Below, one piece after another: positions 1 through 7,962 of a stretch of 64,000 nucleotides of DNA. Where the stretch lies: contig NZ_FOLS01000034.1 of assembly GCF_900112375.1 (NCBI RefSeq), forward strand, positions 24,981-88,980. Reading direction: 5' to 3'. The notes under the pieces are model-generated. The model had not been told where the DNA came from, did no database searches, and saw nothing but the letters and a program-made list of their open reading frames with translations. The DNA comes from Pseudomonas citronellolis (GTDB taxonomy: Bacteria; Pseudomonadota; Gammaproteobacteria; Pseudomonadales; Pseudomonadaceae). The position numbers and the translations under genes are program-made. Every line of letters begins with the position of its first letter. Within the stretch, counting starts at the first letter, position 1.

Positions 1-273
1 GCCGGCGCGCTCAAGCAGGCGCTGTCCACCGACCTGATCAACTACGCCAAGGAAGGCAAGGGCCCCCTCGAACCCATGCTCGAACTGCTCAAGGACCCGG
101 GCTTCCAGCAGAAGCCGCCGCGCCTGCTGGTGTGGGAATTCCCCGAACGCTACCTGCCGATGCACAGCGACCTCAGCCAGTTCGATGCGAACTGGCTGGC
201 CCAGCTGCGCGCGGCCGGCAACCGTGACGAACGCCTGGCGGCCAACCCGCCGGGCCTGACCGCGGCGCACTGA
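1..273 (+). CDS. algJ: Alginate O-acetyltransferase AlgJ, C-terminal fragment
   Basis: The reading frame is open from the left edge and ends in TGA, leaving 90 residues of a protein whose start lies outside the window. The piece contains a hydrophobic-Trp-Glu-Phe-Pro-Glu-Arg-Tyr-Leu stretch typical of the end of the SGNH-like domain of AlgJ/AlgX. AlgJ is a periplasmic, membrane-anchored enzyme that helps O-acetylate alginate during export. The identity rests mainly on order: the next two genes are algF and algA, and algJ sits directly before algF in the Pseudomonas alginate operon. AlgX is the main alternative. Confidence 0.85.
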   Translation, partial: AGALKQALSTDLINYAKEGKGPLEPMLELLKDPGFQQKPPRLLVWEFPERYLPMHSDLSQFDANWLAQLRAAGNRDERLAANPPGLTAAH

Positions 274-331
274 GCGCCACGCCAAGGGCGCCAGCGCGCC
301 CCATGAAAAAGTGAAGACGGAGGTACACCCC

Positions 332-979
332 ATGACTCGTTCCAAGACCCTCGGCTGGAAATCCCCCGCCCTGGCACTGGCCCTGGGCCTGGCCGCCTTC
401 GGCGCCCACGCCGGCGAAGCCGCGCTCTACGGCCCGCAGGCGCCCAAGGGTTCGGCCTTCGTGCGGGCCTACAACGCCGGCAACAGCGAGCTCTCGGTGA
501 GCGTCGGCAACGCCCAGCTCAACGACGTGTCACCCCTGGGCTCCAGCGACTTCAAGTTCCTCCCGCCGGGCAACTACACCGCCAAGGTCGGCAGCCAGAG
601 CCTGCCGGTGAAACTCGACCCGGACGCCTACTACACCCTGGTCAGCCAGCCCGGCGGCCAGCCCAGGCTGGTGCCCGAGCCGCCCTTCAAGAACAAGCAG
701 AAGGCCCTGGTGCGGGTGCAGAACCTCAGCGGCCAGGCGCTGACCCTGAAGACCGCCGACGGCAAGACCGAAGTGGTCGGCAACGTCGCCCCGCAAAGCC
801 ACGGCGACCGCGAGATCAACCCGGTGAAGGTGAACCTGGCGCTGTTCGAGGGCGGCAAGAAGGTCAGCGACCTGAAGCCCGTCACCCTGGAACGCGGCGA
901 GGTGGTGTGCCTGTACGTCACCGGCGAGGGCGGCAAGCTGTCGCCGGTGTGGGTCAAGCGGCCGGTGAAGGCGGATTGA
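332..979 (+). CDS. algF: Alginate biosynthesis protein AlgF (periplasmic O-acetylation factor)
   Basis: The product is 215 residues, close to the usual length of AlgF (about 216). It begins with an N-terminal signal peptide (hydrophobic run, then Ala-His-Ala at about residues 23-25). The rest is a compact beta-rich periplasmic protein rich in short NG/GG turns. AlgF works with AlgI, AlgJ and AlgX to add acetyl groups to polymannuronate in the periplasm. The ATG at 332 was chosen over an in-frame GTG at 311 because GGAGG at 319-323 is spaced correctly for it. The gene lies 58 bases after algJ and 348 bases before algA, in the same direction. Confidence 0.95.
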   Translation: MTRSKTLGWKSPALALALGLAAFGAHAGEAALYGPQAPKGSAFVRAYNAGNSELSVSVGNAQLNDVSPLGSSDFKFLPPGNYTAKVGSQSLPVKLDPDAYYTLVSQPGGQPRLVPEPPFKNKQKALVRVQNLSGQALTLKTADGKTEVVGNVAPQSHGDREINPVKVNLALFEGGKKVSDLKPVTLERGEVVCLYVTGEGGKLSPVWVKRPVKAD

Positions 980-1014
980 GGCTCACTCCATGACACCCCG
1001 GCGCGAAGCCCTAG

Positions 1015-1155
1015 CCCTCTCCCCCCGCCCTCTCCCTGAAGGGAGAGGGAGCTATCCGTGCAAGCGGAAAGCTCCGCGCAAGCCGGCGAGCGAGGTGGCG
1101 CCCCTTCACGCCGAACAACCCCCTCTCCCTTCAGGGAGAGGGCTGGGGAGAGGGG
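1015..1155. repeat. Inverted pair of CCCTCTCCCT-type repeats in the algF-algA gap
   Basis: Two copies of a roughly 35-base element lie head to head at 1015-1049 and 1121-1155. The inner 23 bases of the arms (1027-1049 and 1121-1143) are exact reverse complements. Each copy also contains its own ten-base palindrome, CCCTCTCCCT paired with AGGGAGAGGG. Further copies occur at 29464-29509 and 39535-39568, so this is a dispersed family. In the alg transcript the pair could fold into a long hairpin just before algA. The remainder of this 348-base gap (1156-1310) shows nothing recognisable. Confidence 0.85.
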
Positions 1156-1327
1156 CTCTTAACGCCCCCCACACCAAATCACCCAAAAGAACACCACAAA
1201 AAGACCGGCCACACCGGCAGAAAAAACCAGCGAGCTGCCAAGACGGCCCGCACGGAGAGGTCACCCGAAACGGTAACGGCGCCCGGCGCCCCACAGAACG
1301 CATGAACGCTTTAAGGAGAAACCCCAC

Positions 1328-2773
1328 ATGATTCCCGTCATTCTTTCCGGTGGTAGCGGCTCGCGACTCTGGCCCCTTTCCCGCAAGCTGTATCCCAAGC
1401 AGTTCCTGGCCCTGGCCGGCGAGCACACGCTGTTCCAGCAGACCCTCGAGCGCCTGGCCTTCGAAGGCATGGAGCCGCCGCTGGTGGTGAGCAACAAGGA
1501 ACACCGCTTCATCCTCCAGGAACAGCTCGAACAACTGAAGCTCAAGACCCAGGGCATCCTGCTCGAACCCTTCGGCCGCAACACCGCCCCGGCCGTGGCC
1601 ATCGCCGCCATGAAGCTGGTCGCCGAAGGCCGTGACGAACTGCTGCTGGTGCTGCCGGCCGACCACGTGCTGGAAGACCCGCGCGCCTTCCAGCGCGCCC
1701 TGGCCCTGGCCACCGTGGCCGCCGAGAAGGGTGAGATGGTGCTCTTCGGCGTACCCGCCAGCCGCCCGGAAACCGGCTACGGCTACATCCGCGCCAACGC
1801 CGACGACAAGCTGCCCGGTGGCGTCGCGCGGGTCGAGCGCTTCATCGAGAAACCCGACGAGGTCCGCGCCCGCCAGTTCGTCGAGGAAGGCGGGCACTAC
1901 TGGAACAGCGGCATGTTCCTGTTCCGCGCCAGCCGCTTCCTGGAAGAACTCAAGCGCCACGACGCCGACATCTACGACACCTGCCTGCTGGCCCTGGAGC
2001 GCAGCCAGCACGAGGGCGAGGTGGTCAACATCGACCCGGCCACCTTCGAATGCTGCCCGGACAACTCCATCGACTACGCGGTGATGGAAAAGACCCAGCG
2101 CGCCTGCGTGGTGCCCCTGGCCGCCGGCTGGAACGACGTCGGCAGCTGGTCGTCGATCTGGGAAGTGCACGACAAGGACGCCAACGGCAACGTCACCAAG
2201 GGCGACGTGCTGGTGCACGACAGCCGCAACTGCCTGGTGCACGGCAACGGCAAGCTGGTCTCGGTGGTCGGCCTGGACGACATCGTCGTGGTGGAAACCA
2301 AGGACGCCATGATGATCGCCCACCGCGACCACGTGCAGGACGTGAAGAAAGTGGTCAACGAACTGGACGCCGCCGGCCGCAGCGAAACCCAGAACCACTG
2401 CGCCGTGTACCGCCCCTGGGGCAGCTACGACTCGGTGGACATGGGCGGCCGCTTCCAGGTCAAGCACATCACCGTCAAGCCCGGCGCGCAGCTCTCGCTG
2501 CAGATGCACCACCACCGCGCCGAGCACTGGATCGTGGTCTCCGGCACCGCCCAGGTGACCTGCGACGAAAAGGTGTTCCTGCTCACCGAGAACCAGTCCA
2601 CCTACATCCCCATCGCCTCGGTGCACCGCCTGGCCAACCCCGGCAAGATCCCGCTGGAGATCATCGAAGTGCAGTCCGGCAGCTACCTGGGCGAAGACGA
2701 CATCGAACGTCTGGAAGACGTCTACGGTCGAACCGAAGAGAGCGGCATCCGCGCGCAGGTAGCCGCTCGCTAG
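1328..2773 (+). CDS. algA: Bifunctional phosphomannose isomerase / GDP-mannose pyrophosphorylase AlgA
   Basis: AlgA converts fructose-6-phosphate to mannose-6-phosphate and mannose-1-phosphate plus GTP to GDP-mannose, the precursor of alginate in the cytoplasm. At 481 residues it matches the family length exactly. The N-terminal nucleotidyltransferase domain has the GGSGSRLWPLSR signature at residues 8-19 and a FIEKPD motif near residue 175. The C-terminal cupin domain carries the metal-binding HHHRAEHW motif near residue 400. AAGGAG precedes the ATG at normal spacing. It is the last gene of the alginate operon, and a strong terminator follows. Confidence 0.97.
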   Translation: MIPVILSGGSGSRLWPLSRKLYPKQFLALAGEHTLFQQTLERLAFEGMEPPLVVSNKEHRFILQEQLEQLKLKTQGILLEPFGRNTAPAVAIAAMKLVAEGRDELLLVLPADHVLEDPRAFQRALALATVAAEKGEMVLFGVPASRPETGYGYIRANADDKLPGGVARVERFIEKPDEVRARQFVEEGGHYWNSGMFLFRASRFLEELKRHDADIYDTCLLALERSQHEGEVVNIDPATFECCPDNSIDYAVMEKTQRACVVPLAAGWNDVGSWSSIWEVHDKDANGNVTKGDVLVHDSRNCLVHGNGKLVSVVGLDDIVVVETKDAMMIAHRDHVQDVKKVVNELDAAGRSETQNHCAVYRPWGSYDSVDMGGRFQVKHITVKPGAQLSLQMHHHRAEHWIVVSGTAQVTCDEKVFLLTENQSTYIPIASVHRLANPGKIPLEIIEVQSGSYLGEDDIERLEDVYGRTEESGIRAQVAAR

Positions 2774-2807
2774 TTGAAGGACGGCGTCTCCCCATCGATG
2801 CCAATCG

Positions 2808-2837
2808 CCCCCAGGCCATGTGCCTGGGGGTTTTTCT
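2808..2837 (+). terminator. Rho-independent terminator of the alginate operon
   Basis: A nine-base GC-rich stem (CCCCCAGGC paired with GCCTGGGGG) around a five-base loop is followed by five T residues, 34 bases after the algA stop codon. Confidence 0.92.
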
Positions 2838-2871
2838 TTGTGCGCAGATCCCATTGCGCCGAAATGCTTTT

Positions 2872-2944
2872 CGTAGGATGGGTTGAGCTTGCGAAACCCA
2901 TGCTGCCATGGCGATGGGTATCGCTTCGCTCAACCCATCCTACG
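2872..2944. repeat. Dispersed palindromic repeat, GTAGGATGGG family (paired halves)
   Basis: The element starts GTAGGATGGGTTGAGC and ends GCTCAACCCATCCTAC. Other paired copies are at 17965, 35501 and 59792. The two halves differ in the middle (TTGCGAAACCC against GGGTATCGCTTC). It lies between the convergent genes algA and codA. Confidence 0.9.
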
Positions 2945-2978
2945 GGGCTGCCTTGCCGGCCACCCCGGGAGGCTCTTC

Positions 2979-3044
2979 GTAGGAGCGAGCTTGCTCGCGA
3001 ACCAGCCCCGCAGCGAAGCCGTTCGCGAGCAAGCTCGCTCCTAC
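2979..3044. repeat. Dispersed palindromic repeat, GTAGGAGCGAGC family (paired)
   Basis: Two 23-base halves (GTAGGAGCGAGCTTGCTCGC and its complement) face each other across a short spacer. This REP-like element recurs at 13066, 20401, 27381, 29398 and 33331, and as a half copy at 39091. Confidence 0.9.
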
Positions 3045-3066
3045 AAGAAGCCGTGCTCGCCCGAAC

Positions 3067-3376
3067 CTTGTCCGCGATAGCCGGGCGTACCGGCTCGGAT
3101 CGCGGATAAGATCCGCTCCTACGCCGCCCCACCCACGCCACTCCCCTGTAGGAGCGCGCCCTGCGCGCGAATCGCGGGCAGGGCCCGCTCCTACAGCAGA
3201 GAACATAACGCCAACGGTTCCCGGGAAGCACAGGCGTAGGAGCGGACTCCGTCCGCGATAGCCGGGCGTATAGGCGCGATTCGCGGATGAGATCCGCTCC
3301 TACGCCGCCCCACCCACGCCATTCCCCTGTAGGAGCGCGCCCTGCGCGCGAAATCGCGGGCAGGGCCCGCTCCTAC
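3067..3376. repeat. Tandem duplication of two palindromic repeats (B+C unit)
   Basis: A GTAGGAGCGGACTCCGTCCGCGAT-type palindrome (B) followed by a GTAGGAGCGCGCCCTGCGCGCG-type palindrome (C) occurs twice: 3067-3122 with 3148-3194, and 3236-3303 with 3329-3376. The spacer between B and C is nearly identical in both units, so the pair was duplicated as a block. The first B copy has a degenerate left half. The region from 2838 to 3389 holds only these repeats and no gene. Confidence 0.85.
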
Positions 3377-3389
3377 AGGTATCCCGGTA

Positions 3390-4631
3390 TCAGCCTTCCA
3401 GCAACTCCACACTTTCCGGCGCGCGGCGCATCAGCACGCGGCCGTGGCGGATCGAGTACAGCGCCTTGGTCTGCTGGCGCACTGCCTCGTAGTCGCTGTC
3501 CACGCCCAGCACCAGCAGGTTGGCCGGGCGGCCGGCGGCGATGCCGTAGCGCTCGCCCAGGTTCAGCGCGCGGGCGCTGTTGTCGGTGACCAGGTCGAGG
3601 CTGCGCTGCAGGTCCTCGAAACCCATCATGTGGCAGATGTGCAGGCCGGCATCGAGCACGCGCAGGATGTTGCCGTTGCCCAGCGGGTACCACGGGTCCT
3701 TGATCGAATCCTGGCCGAAGCACACGTTCATCCCGGCGCGGTCGATCTCCGCCACGCGGGTCACACCGCGGCGTTTCGGGAAGCTGTCGAAGCGCCCCTG
3801 CAGGTGAATGCTCTCGGTCGGGCAGGAAACGAAGCTGATGCCCGAACGCTTGAGCAGGCGGAACAGCTTCGAGCAATAGGCGTTGTCGTAGGAACCCATC
3901 GCCGTGGTATGGCTGGCGGTGACCCGCGCCCCCATGCCACGCACCCGCGCCTCTTCAGCCAGCACTTCGAGGAAGCGCGAATTGGGATCGTCGGTCTCGT
4001 CGCAGTGCACGTCCACCAGGCAGCCGCTGCGCTCGGCCAGGTCCATGAGGAACTTGATCGAACTGACGCCCTGCTCGCGGGTGTTCTCGAAATGCGGGAT
4101 GCCACCGACCACGTCCGCGCCCAGGCGGATCGCCTCTTCCATCAGCCCGCGGCCGCCCTCGTAGGACTCGATGCCCTCCTGCGGGAAGGCGACGATCTGC
4201 AGGTCCACCAGGTGCTTCGCCTCCTCCTTCACTTCCAACATCGCCTTGAGCGCGGCCAGCGTGGGATCGGTGACGTCCACGTGGGTGCGCACGTGCTGGA
4301 TGCCGTGGGCGGCCAGCATGCGGATGGTGGTGTGGGCGCGGGCCTTGGTGTCTTCGTGCGTGATGGTTTCCTTGCGCTGCGCCCAGCGCTCGATGCCCTC
4401 GAACAGGGTGCCGCTCATGTTCCATTCCGGCTCGCCGGCGGTGAGGGTGGCGTCGAGGTGGATGTGCGGCTCCACCAGTGGCGCGATCACCAGTTGCCCG
4501 GCGGCGTCGAGGTCCTCGGCCGCGGCGACGACGCTTGCCGCCTGGGGCAGCACCTCGGCGATGGTCTCGCCCGCGCAGCGGATGGTGAACAGGCCGGTTT
4601 GCTTGCGCAGCTTGGCGTTGACGATCTTCAT
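3390..4631 (-). CDS. codA: Cytosine deaminase CodA
   Basis: This amidohydrolase deaminates cytosine to uracil and ammonia in pyrimidine salvage. It is 413 residues (E. coli CodA is 427). The metal-binding HIH pair is at residues 56-58, with VDVHCDE (His209, Glu212), His241 and Asp308. The family's FGHDD active-site segment reads FGQDS here, so the residue after the catalytic Asp is Ser309 rather than Asp, which may shift substrate preference. Its ATG overlaps the pucR stop codon by one base, so it is the last gene of the codB-pucR-codA operon. Confidence 0.93.
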   Translation of the reverse strand: MKIVNAKLRKQTGLFTIRCAGETIAEVLPQAASVVAAAEDLDAAGQLVIAPLVEPHIHLDATLTAGEPEWNMSGTLFEGIERWAQRKETITHEDTKARAHTTIRMLAAHGIQHVRTHVDVTDPTLAALKAMLEVKEEAKHLVDLQIVAFPQEGIESYEGGRGLMEEAIRLGADVVGGIPHFENTREQGVSSIKFLMDLAERSGCLVDVHCDETDDPNSRFLEVLAEEARVRGMGARVTASHTTAMGSYDNAYCSKLFRLLKRSGISFVSCPTESIHLQGRFDSFPKRRGVTRVAEIDRAGMNVCFGQDSIKDPWYPLGNGNILRVLDAGLHICHMMGFEDLQRSLDLVTDNSARALNLGERYGIAAGRPANLLVLGVDSDYEAVRQQTKALYSIRHGRVLMRRAPESVELLEG

Positions 4632-5857
4632 TAGCGTGGCTCCTCAGGCTGGGCGCTGGACATGCGGCGGATGAGCAGCGCCATGGATGCGTTCAGGCGG
4701 AACTGCGGGTCGTCGAGGGACTGGCCGCTCAACGACTCGATGCGCGCGATCCGCTGGTTCAGGGTGTTGCGGTGGATGCCCAGGCGCTGGGCGGCGCGCA
4801 AGGCGTTGCCGCCCTCCTGGAGCAGGGCGTCGAGGGTGTCGACCAGCAGCTGCGGCTGCTTGCGCCCGGGCACCAGCAGGGCGCCGAGGGTGTCGTGGAG
4901 GAACTGCTCGATCACCGTGCGATCGGGAATGGCCCGCAGCAGGCGCAGCACGCCCAGCTCGCGGTAGTCGCAGAGGCCGCCCGGCGGGCGCAGGCCCTCG
5001 GCCACCTCCAGCGCCTGGCGCGCCTGCAGCAGCGCGCGGGGGAAATCGGCGCAATCCGCGGCGGGCGCCGACAGGCCGAGGTAGGCGCGCAACGGCAGCT
5101 CCCGCGCCAGGGTCGCCGCCAGCCCTTGCAGGGCGTCGCGCCCGCAGGCCTGCTCGCAGTCGGCCAGCAGCAGCACGAACAGGTCGCCCTGGACGATGGT
5201 CGGCAGAACGTCCGGCAGGTTGCGCTGCCAGTCCTCCAGGCGGTCGAGCAACTGCTGGCGGTACAGGTGCAGGCGGCGCTCGGCCTCCTCCGGGACGTGC
5301 TCGCGGAACAGCCCGTCGATGCCGGCCAGGCGCAGCGCCACCAGACGCCGTGGCGCGTCCAGCGGCAGTTGCAGGTGCTCGGCGCGGCGGCGGACGATGG
5401 CCAGGCTCGGGCAGTCGCCGCTGAGCAACTGGCCGAGGATGTCGCGCCGCGAGTGCTTCACCTGGGTCATCTGCACCAGGGCCGTGCCGATCAGGTGGGT
5501 GACGATCACCATCTTCAGCGCGTAGGGCTGCTCGATCAGCGGCAGGCCCTCGGCCTCGGCCAGCGCCACCAGCGCATCGGGGATGCGCTGGATGAACTCG
5601 TCGCCGGTGAGGATCACCAGCCCGGCGATGCCGCTGGCGATGCCCTCGCGGGCCAGGCGCAGCAGGTTGGCCTCGTCGCGCGGGTGGTTGATACCGGTGA
5701 CGAATACCAGCTCACCCCCCATCACCCACTCGGCGATGCCTTCGTTCTCCGCCACGTAGGACCAGCGCACGCTGCGCTGCAGGTTGCGTGCGCCGGCCCG
5801 CAGGGTCAGTGTCTCCAGGCCCGGCAGGCGAAGGATTTCCTCGACGCTCAGGCTCAA
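4631..5857 (-). CDS. PucR-family transcriptional regulator between codB and codA
   Basis: The 408-residue protein has a PucR-like N-terminal sensory domain (about residues 5-125), a GGDEF-like middle region and a C-terminal PucR helix-turn-helix (LRAAQRLGIHRNTLNQRI, about 358-375). This family controls purine, pyrimidine and amino-acid catabolism. The start is a TTG whose bases overlap the codB TGA stop codon, a classic translational-coupling arrangement. A longer upstream frame only runs antisense-free through codB and is not a gene. The regulator probably controls its own operon in response to cytosine or a related base; that is inference from position. Confidence 0.88.
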   Translation of the reverse strand: MSLSVEEILRLPGLETLTLRAGARNLQRSVRWSYVAENEGIAEWVMGGELVFVTGINHPRDEANLLRLAREGIASGIAGLVILTGDEFIQRIPDALVALAEAEGLPLIEQPYALKMVIVTHLIGTALVQMTQVKHSRRDILGQLLSGDCPSLAIVRRRAEHLQLPLDAPRRLVALRLAGIDGLFREHVPEEAERRLHLYRQQLLDRLEDWQRNLPDVLPTIVQGDLFVLLLADCEQACGRDALQGLAATLARELPLRAYLGLSAPAADCADFPRALLQARQALEVAEGLRPPGGLCDYRELGVLRLLRAIPDRTVIEQFLHDTLGALLVPGRKQPQLLVDTLDALLQEGGNALRAAQRLGIHRNTLNQRIARIESLSGQSLDDPQFRLNASMALLIRRMSSAQPEEPR

Positions 5858-7113
5858 GCGCGCGGCTCCGCCACGCCGGCGCGGGCGCGGGCGATTTCGC
5901 CGAGCACGATGTAGCAGGCCGCCGATGCGCCGATGCCCACCAGCGGGGCTATCCACGGCGAGGCATAGGCCAGCGCCGCGCCCACGGCGTAGGACACCAG
6001 GCCGGCGACGTTGAACGCCGGGATGTGCGGGCCGACCAGCGCCGGGTAGTTGCCGCGGTGACGGTGCCAGAAGTCGGCCATGATCACCCCGCCCAGCGGC
6101 GGGATGATCGAGCCCAGCAGCACCAGGAAGGGAATCAGCCACTCGTACATGCCGCCGATGGCCAGGATGATGCCCACGCCCGCGGCGAGCAGCGTCATGC
6201 TGCGCCGGCGCTCGCTGCGCACCAGGTGGCAGGCCGCGGCGGAGACGTTGTAGATGGTCGGGCCCTGGATGGTCCACAGGTTCAGGCAGAGCATGATCAC
6301 CGCGGCGAACGACAGGCCCTGCAGGACCATGACTTCGACGATGTCGGCGTTCTGGTAGACGATGGCGCACCAGGCGCCGGCGACGATCATCAGGCCGTTG
6401 CCGACGAGGAAGCTGATGACGCTGGCGGCCACGGCGATGCGCCCGCTGCGGGCCATGCGCGTCCAGTTGGTGGCCTGGGTGGCGCCGCTGGCGAAGGTGC
6501 CGAAGACCATGGTCACGGCGGCCGAGAAGGTCATGCCGGTGCTCGGCTGCACCGCCAGCAGCCCGGCCCAGCCGCCGGCCTTGTGGGTGGCGATGACCAT
6601 CGAGGCCACCAGCAGCACGAACATCAACGGCACCGACACCCGCGACAGCAGGTCCAGGCCCTTGAAGCCGATGATCGCGGTGATGCTGAAGCCCAGGCCG
6701 AACAGCACCATCAGCGGGATGGTCAGCCAGCCCGGCAGGGCCAGCATCTTCACCAGCACGATGGCCACGGTGGCGGTGCCCCAGGCGTACCAGCCCAGCT
6801 CGGCGAAACCGAGCAGGAAGTCGGAGAGTTTGCTGCCGCGCTCGCCGAAGCAGAAGCGCCCCATGAGCACGGTGTTCAGCCCGCTGCGCGAGGCGATCAG
6901 GCCCAGGGCGGCGGCGTAGACGGCCAGCAGCGTGTTGCCGACGACGGCGACCCAGAGCATGTCGACGAAGTCGAAGGCCATGCCGATCTTGCCGCCGGCG
7001 AACATGGTGCCGGTGAAGAAGGTGAAGCTGAACAGGACCATGGCGATGGGCAGCAGCCCTTTGCGCCCTTCCCTGGGCGTGGCGCTCAGGGGGAATTCAC
7101 TGGGGGAACTCAT
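5854..7113 (-). CDS. codB: Cytosine permease CodB (NCS1 family)
   Basis: CodB is a 12-helix inner-membrane proton (or sodium)/cytosine symporter of the NCS1 family. The 419-residue length equals that of E. coli CodB. Many hydrophobic segments are visible, along with the conserved ATNWTR and TIQGPTIYN stretches. The ATG at 7113 was preferred because GCGGAG lies just upstream and the extra 15 residues of a longer form are not family-like. It is first in the operon with pucR and codA. Confidence 0.94.
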   Translation of the reverse strand: MSSPSEFPLSATPREGRKGLLPIAMVLFSFTFFTGTMFAGGKIGMAFDFVDMLWVAVVGNTLLAVYAAALGLIASRSGLNTVLMGRFCFGERGSKLSDFLLGFAELGWYAWGTATVAIVLVKMLALPGWLTIPLMVLFGLGFSITAIIGFKGLDLLSRVSVPLMFVLLVASMVIATHKAGGWAGLLAVQPSTGMTFSAAVTMVFGTFASGATQATNWTRMARSGRIAVAASVISFLVGNGLMIVAGAWCAIVYQNADIVEVMVLQGLSFAAVIMLCLNLWTIQGPTIYNVSAAACHLVRSERRRSMTLLAAGVGIILAIGGMYEWLIPFLVLLGSIIPPLGGVIMADFWHRHRGNYPALVGPHIPAFNVAGLVSYAVGAALAYASPWIAPLVGIGASAACYIVLGEIARARAGVAEPRA

Positions 7114-7211
7114 GGATGTCTCCGCGAGGTGGATGGGGTGTCTGTCGGCCTGGAGCAAGGAGCGGGCCGGAAAAGCCGACGGGGAACGACGCGGAAACTT
7201 TTGAGCATGAC

Positions 7212-7229
7212 GAACATCGATAAATGTTC
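7212..7229. promoter_or_regulatory. Inverted repeat upstream of codB, candidate operator
   Basis: GAACAT and ATGTTC form a perfect six-base inverted repeat around a six-base spacer, about 100 bases before codB. A second inverted pair, AATGCACA (7232-7239) and TGTGCATT (7279-7286), flanks the region to its right. Both lie in the shared 312-base gap between the divergent codB operon and the gene at 7426. Either could bind the PucR-family regulator, but no known PucR consensus lets me prove this. Confidence 0.4.
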
Positions 7230-7425
7230 AGAATGCACACTTCCTATGGGAAATATGCCGCCGCGTGCCTGCTCAAATGTGCATTATGCGGCTTTTCGAG
7301 GCAGAAGGCAGCGCCCGGCGCACCAAATCCGCGCAACCTTGACCCAGGTCGCCAGCGCGTATCGGAATCGTTCGAGAAGCGGCGGATTTGCTAGGCTGCT
7401 GCCCAGGCCCACCCCGGACGCATCC

Positions 7426-7890
7426 ATGTTCTTCGGCATCCTCCTCATCGTCACCTGGATCATCCTCCTGCTGCGCTACCCCGCTCGCGCCCTGCCGATC
7501 TCGGCCGCGGCCCTGGTCGGCCTGGGCCTGGTGGTGGCCCTGGCGATCTGGCAGGACAGCCTCGACCAGCGCCGCCTGGAACGCCTGGAACTGCGCATCC
7601 GCTACGCGCCGACGCTGTGCCCGGCCGACCGCCCGCTGCGCGTCGACCTGAAGAACGGCAGCGACGCACCGCTGCTGGAACTGCGCTGGAAGGTCGCCGC
7701 CTACCGCCCCGGCGACACCACGGACCTGGCCGAGAACCTCTACGAGGCGCCGCGCTACCGCGGCCCCGGCGCGCTGCTCGGCGGCGATGCCTGGAGCGAC
7801 TGCCTGCCGCTGCCGGCGCTGCGCCCGGGCTACCGCGCCAGCACCCTGGAGTTCCGCGCCGAGCGCATCGAAGGGCGCTTCGGCGACTGA
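7426..7890 (+). CDS. Small membrane-anchored protein of unknown function
   Basis: The 154-residue product has two hydrophobic segments at the N-terminus (about residues 2-18 and 23-43), then a soluble domain of about 110 residues with alternating strands, ending in a short acidic tail. I do not recognise a catalytic motif. Homologues in Pseudomonas tend to be labelled multidrug transporter, but nothing in the sequence supports transport, since it is too short and has only two helices. It precedes an SDR gene by 72 bases in the same direction and may be co-transcribed. Confidence 0.75.
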   Translation: MFFGILLIVTWIILLLRYPARALPISAAALVGLGLVVALAIWQDSLDQRRLERLELRIRYAPTLCPADRPLRVDLKNGSDAPLLELRWKVAAYRPGDTTDLAENLYEAPRYRGPGALLGGDAWSDCLPLPALRPGYRASTLEFRAERIEGRFGD

Positions 7891-7962
7891 GTTCACCCAC
7901 GCGGCGCAATCGGCTAGGGTAGGCGCCGAACACCCACGCGCCCCACGCCAAGGAAAGCCGCC

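Noticed and set aside
1106..2854. Long open frame (582 codons) antisense to algA
   Set aside because: It is a mirror of a high-GC coding strand: composition is dominated by Val, His, Gln, Ala and Gly, there is no ribosome site, and it overlaps a confidently identified gene.
2770..3412. Several short frames in the gap after algA
   Set aside because: They translate the GTAGGA palindromes in various frames, giving the same peptide fragments seen at every other repeat cluster.
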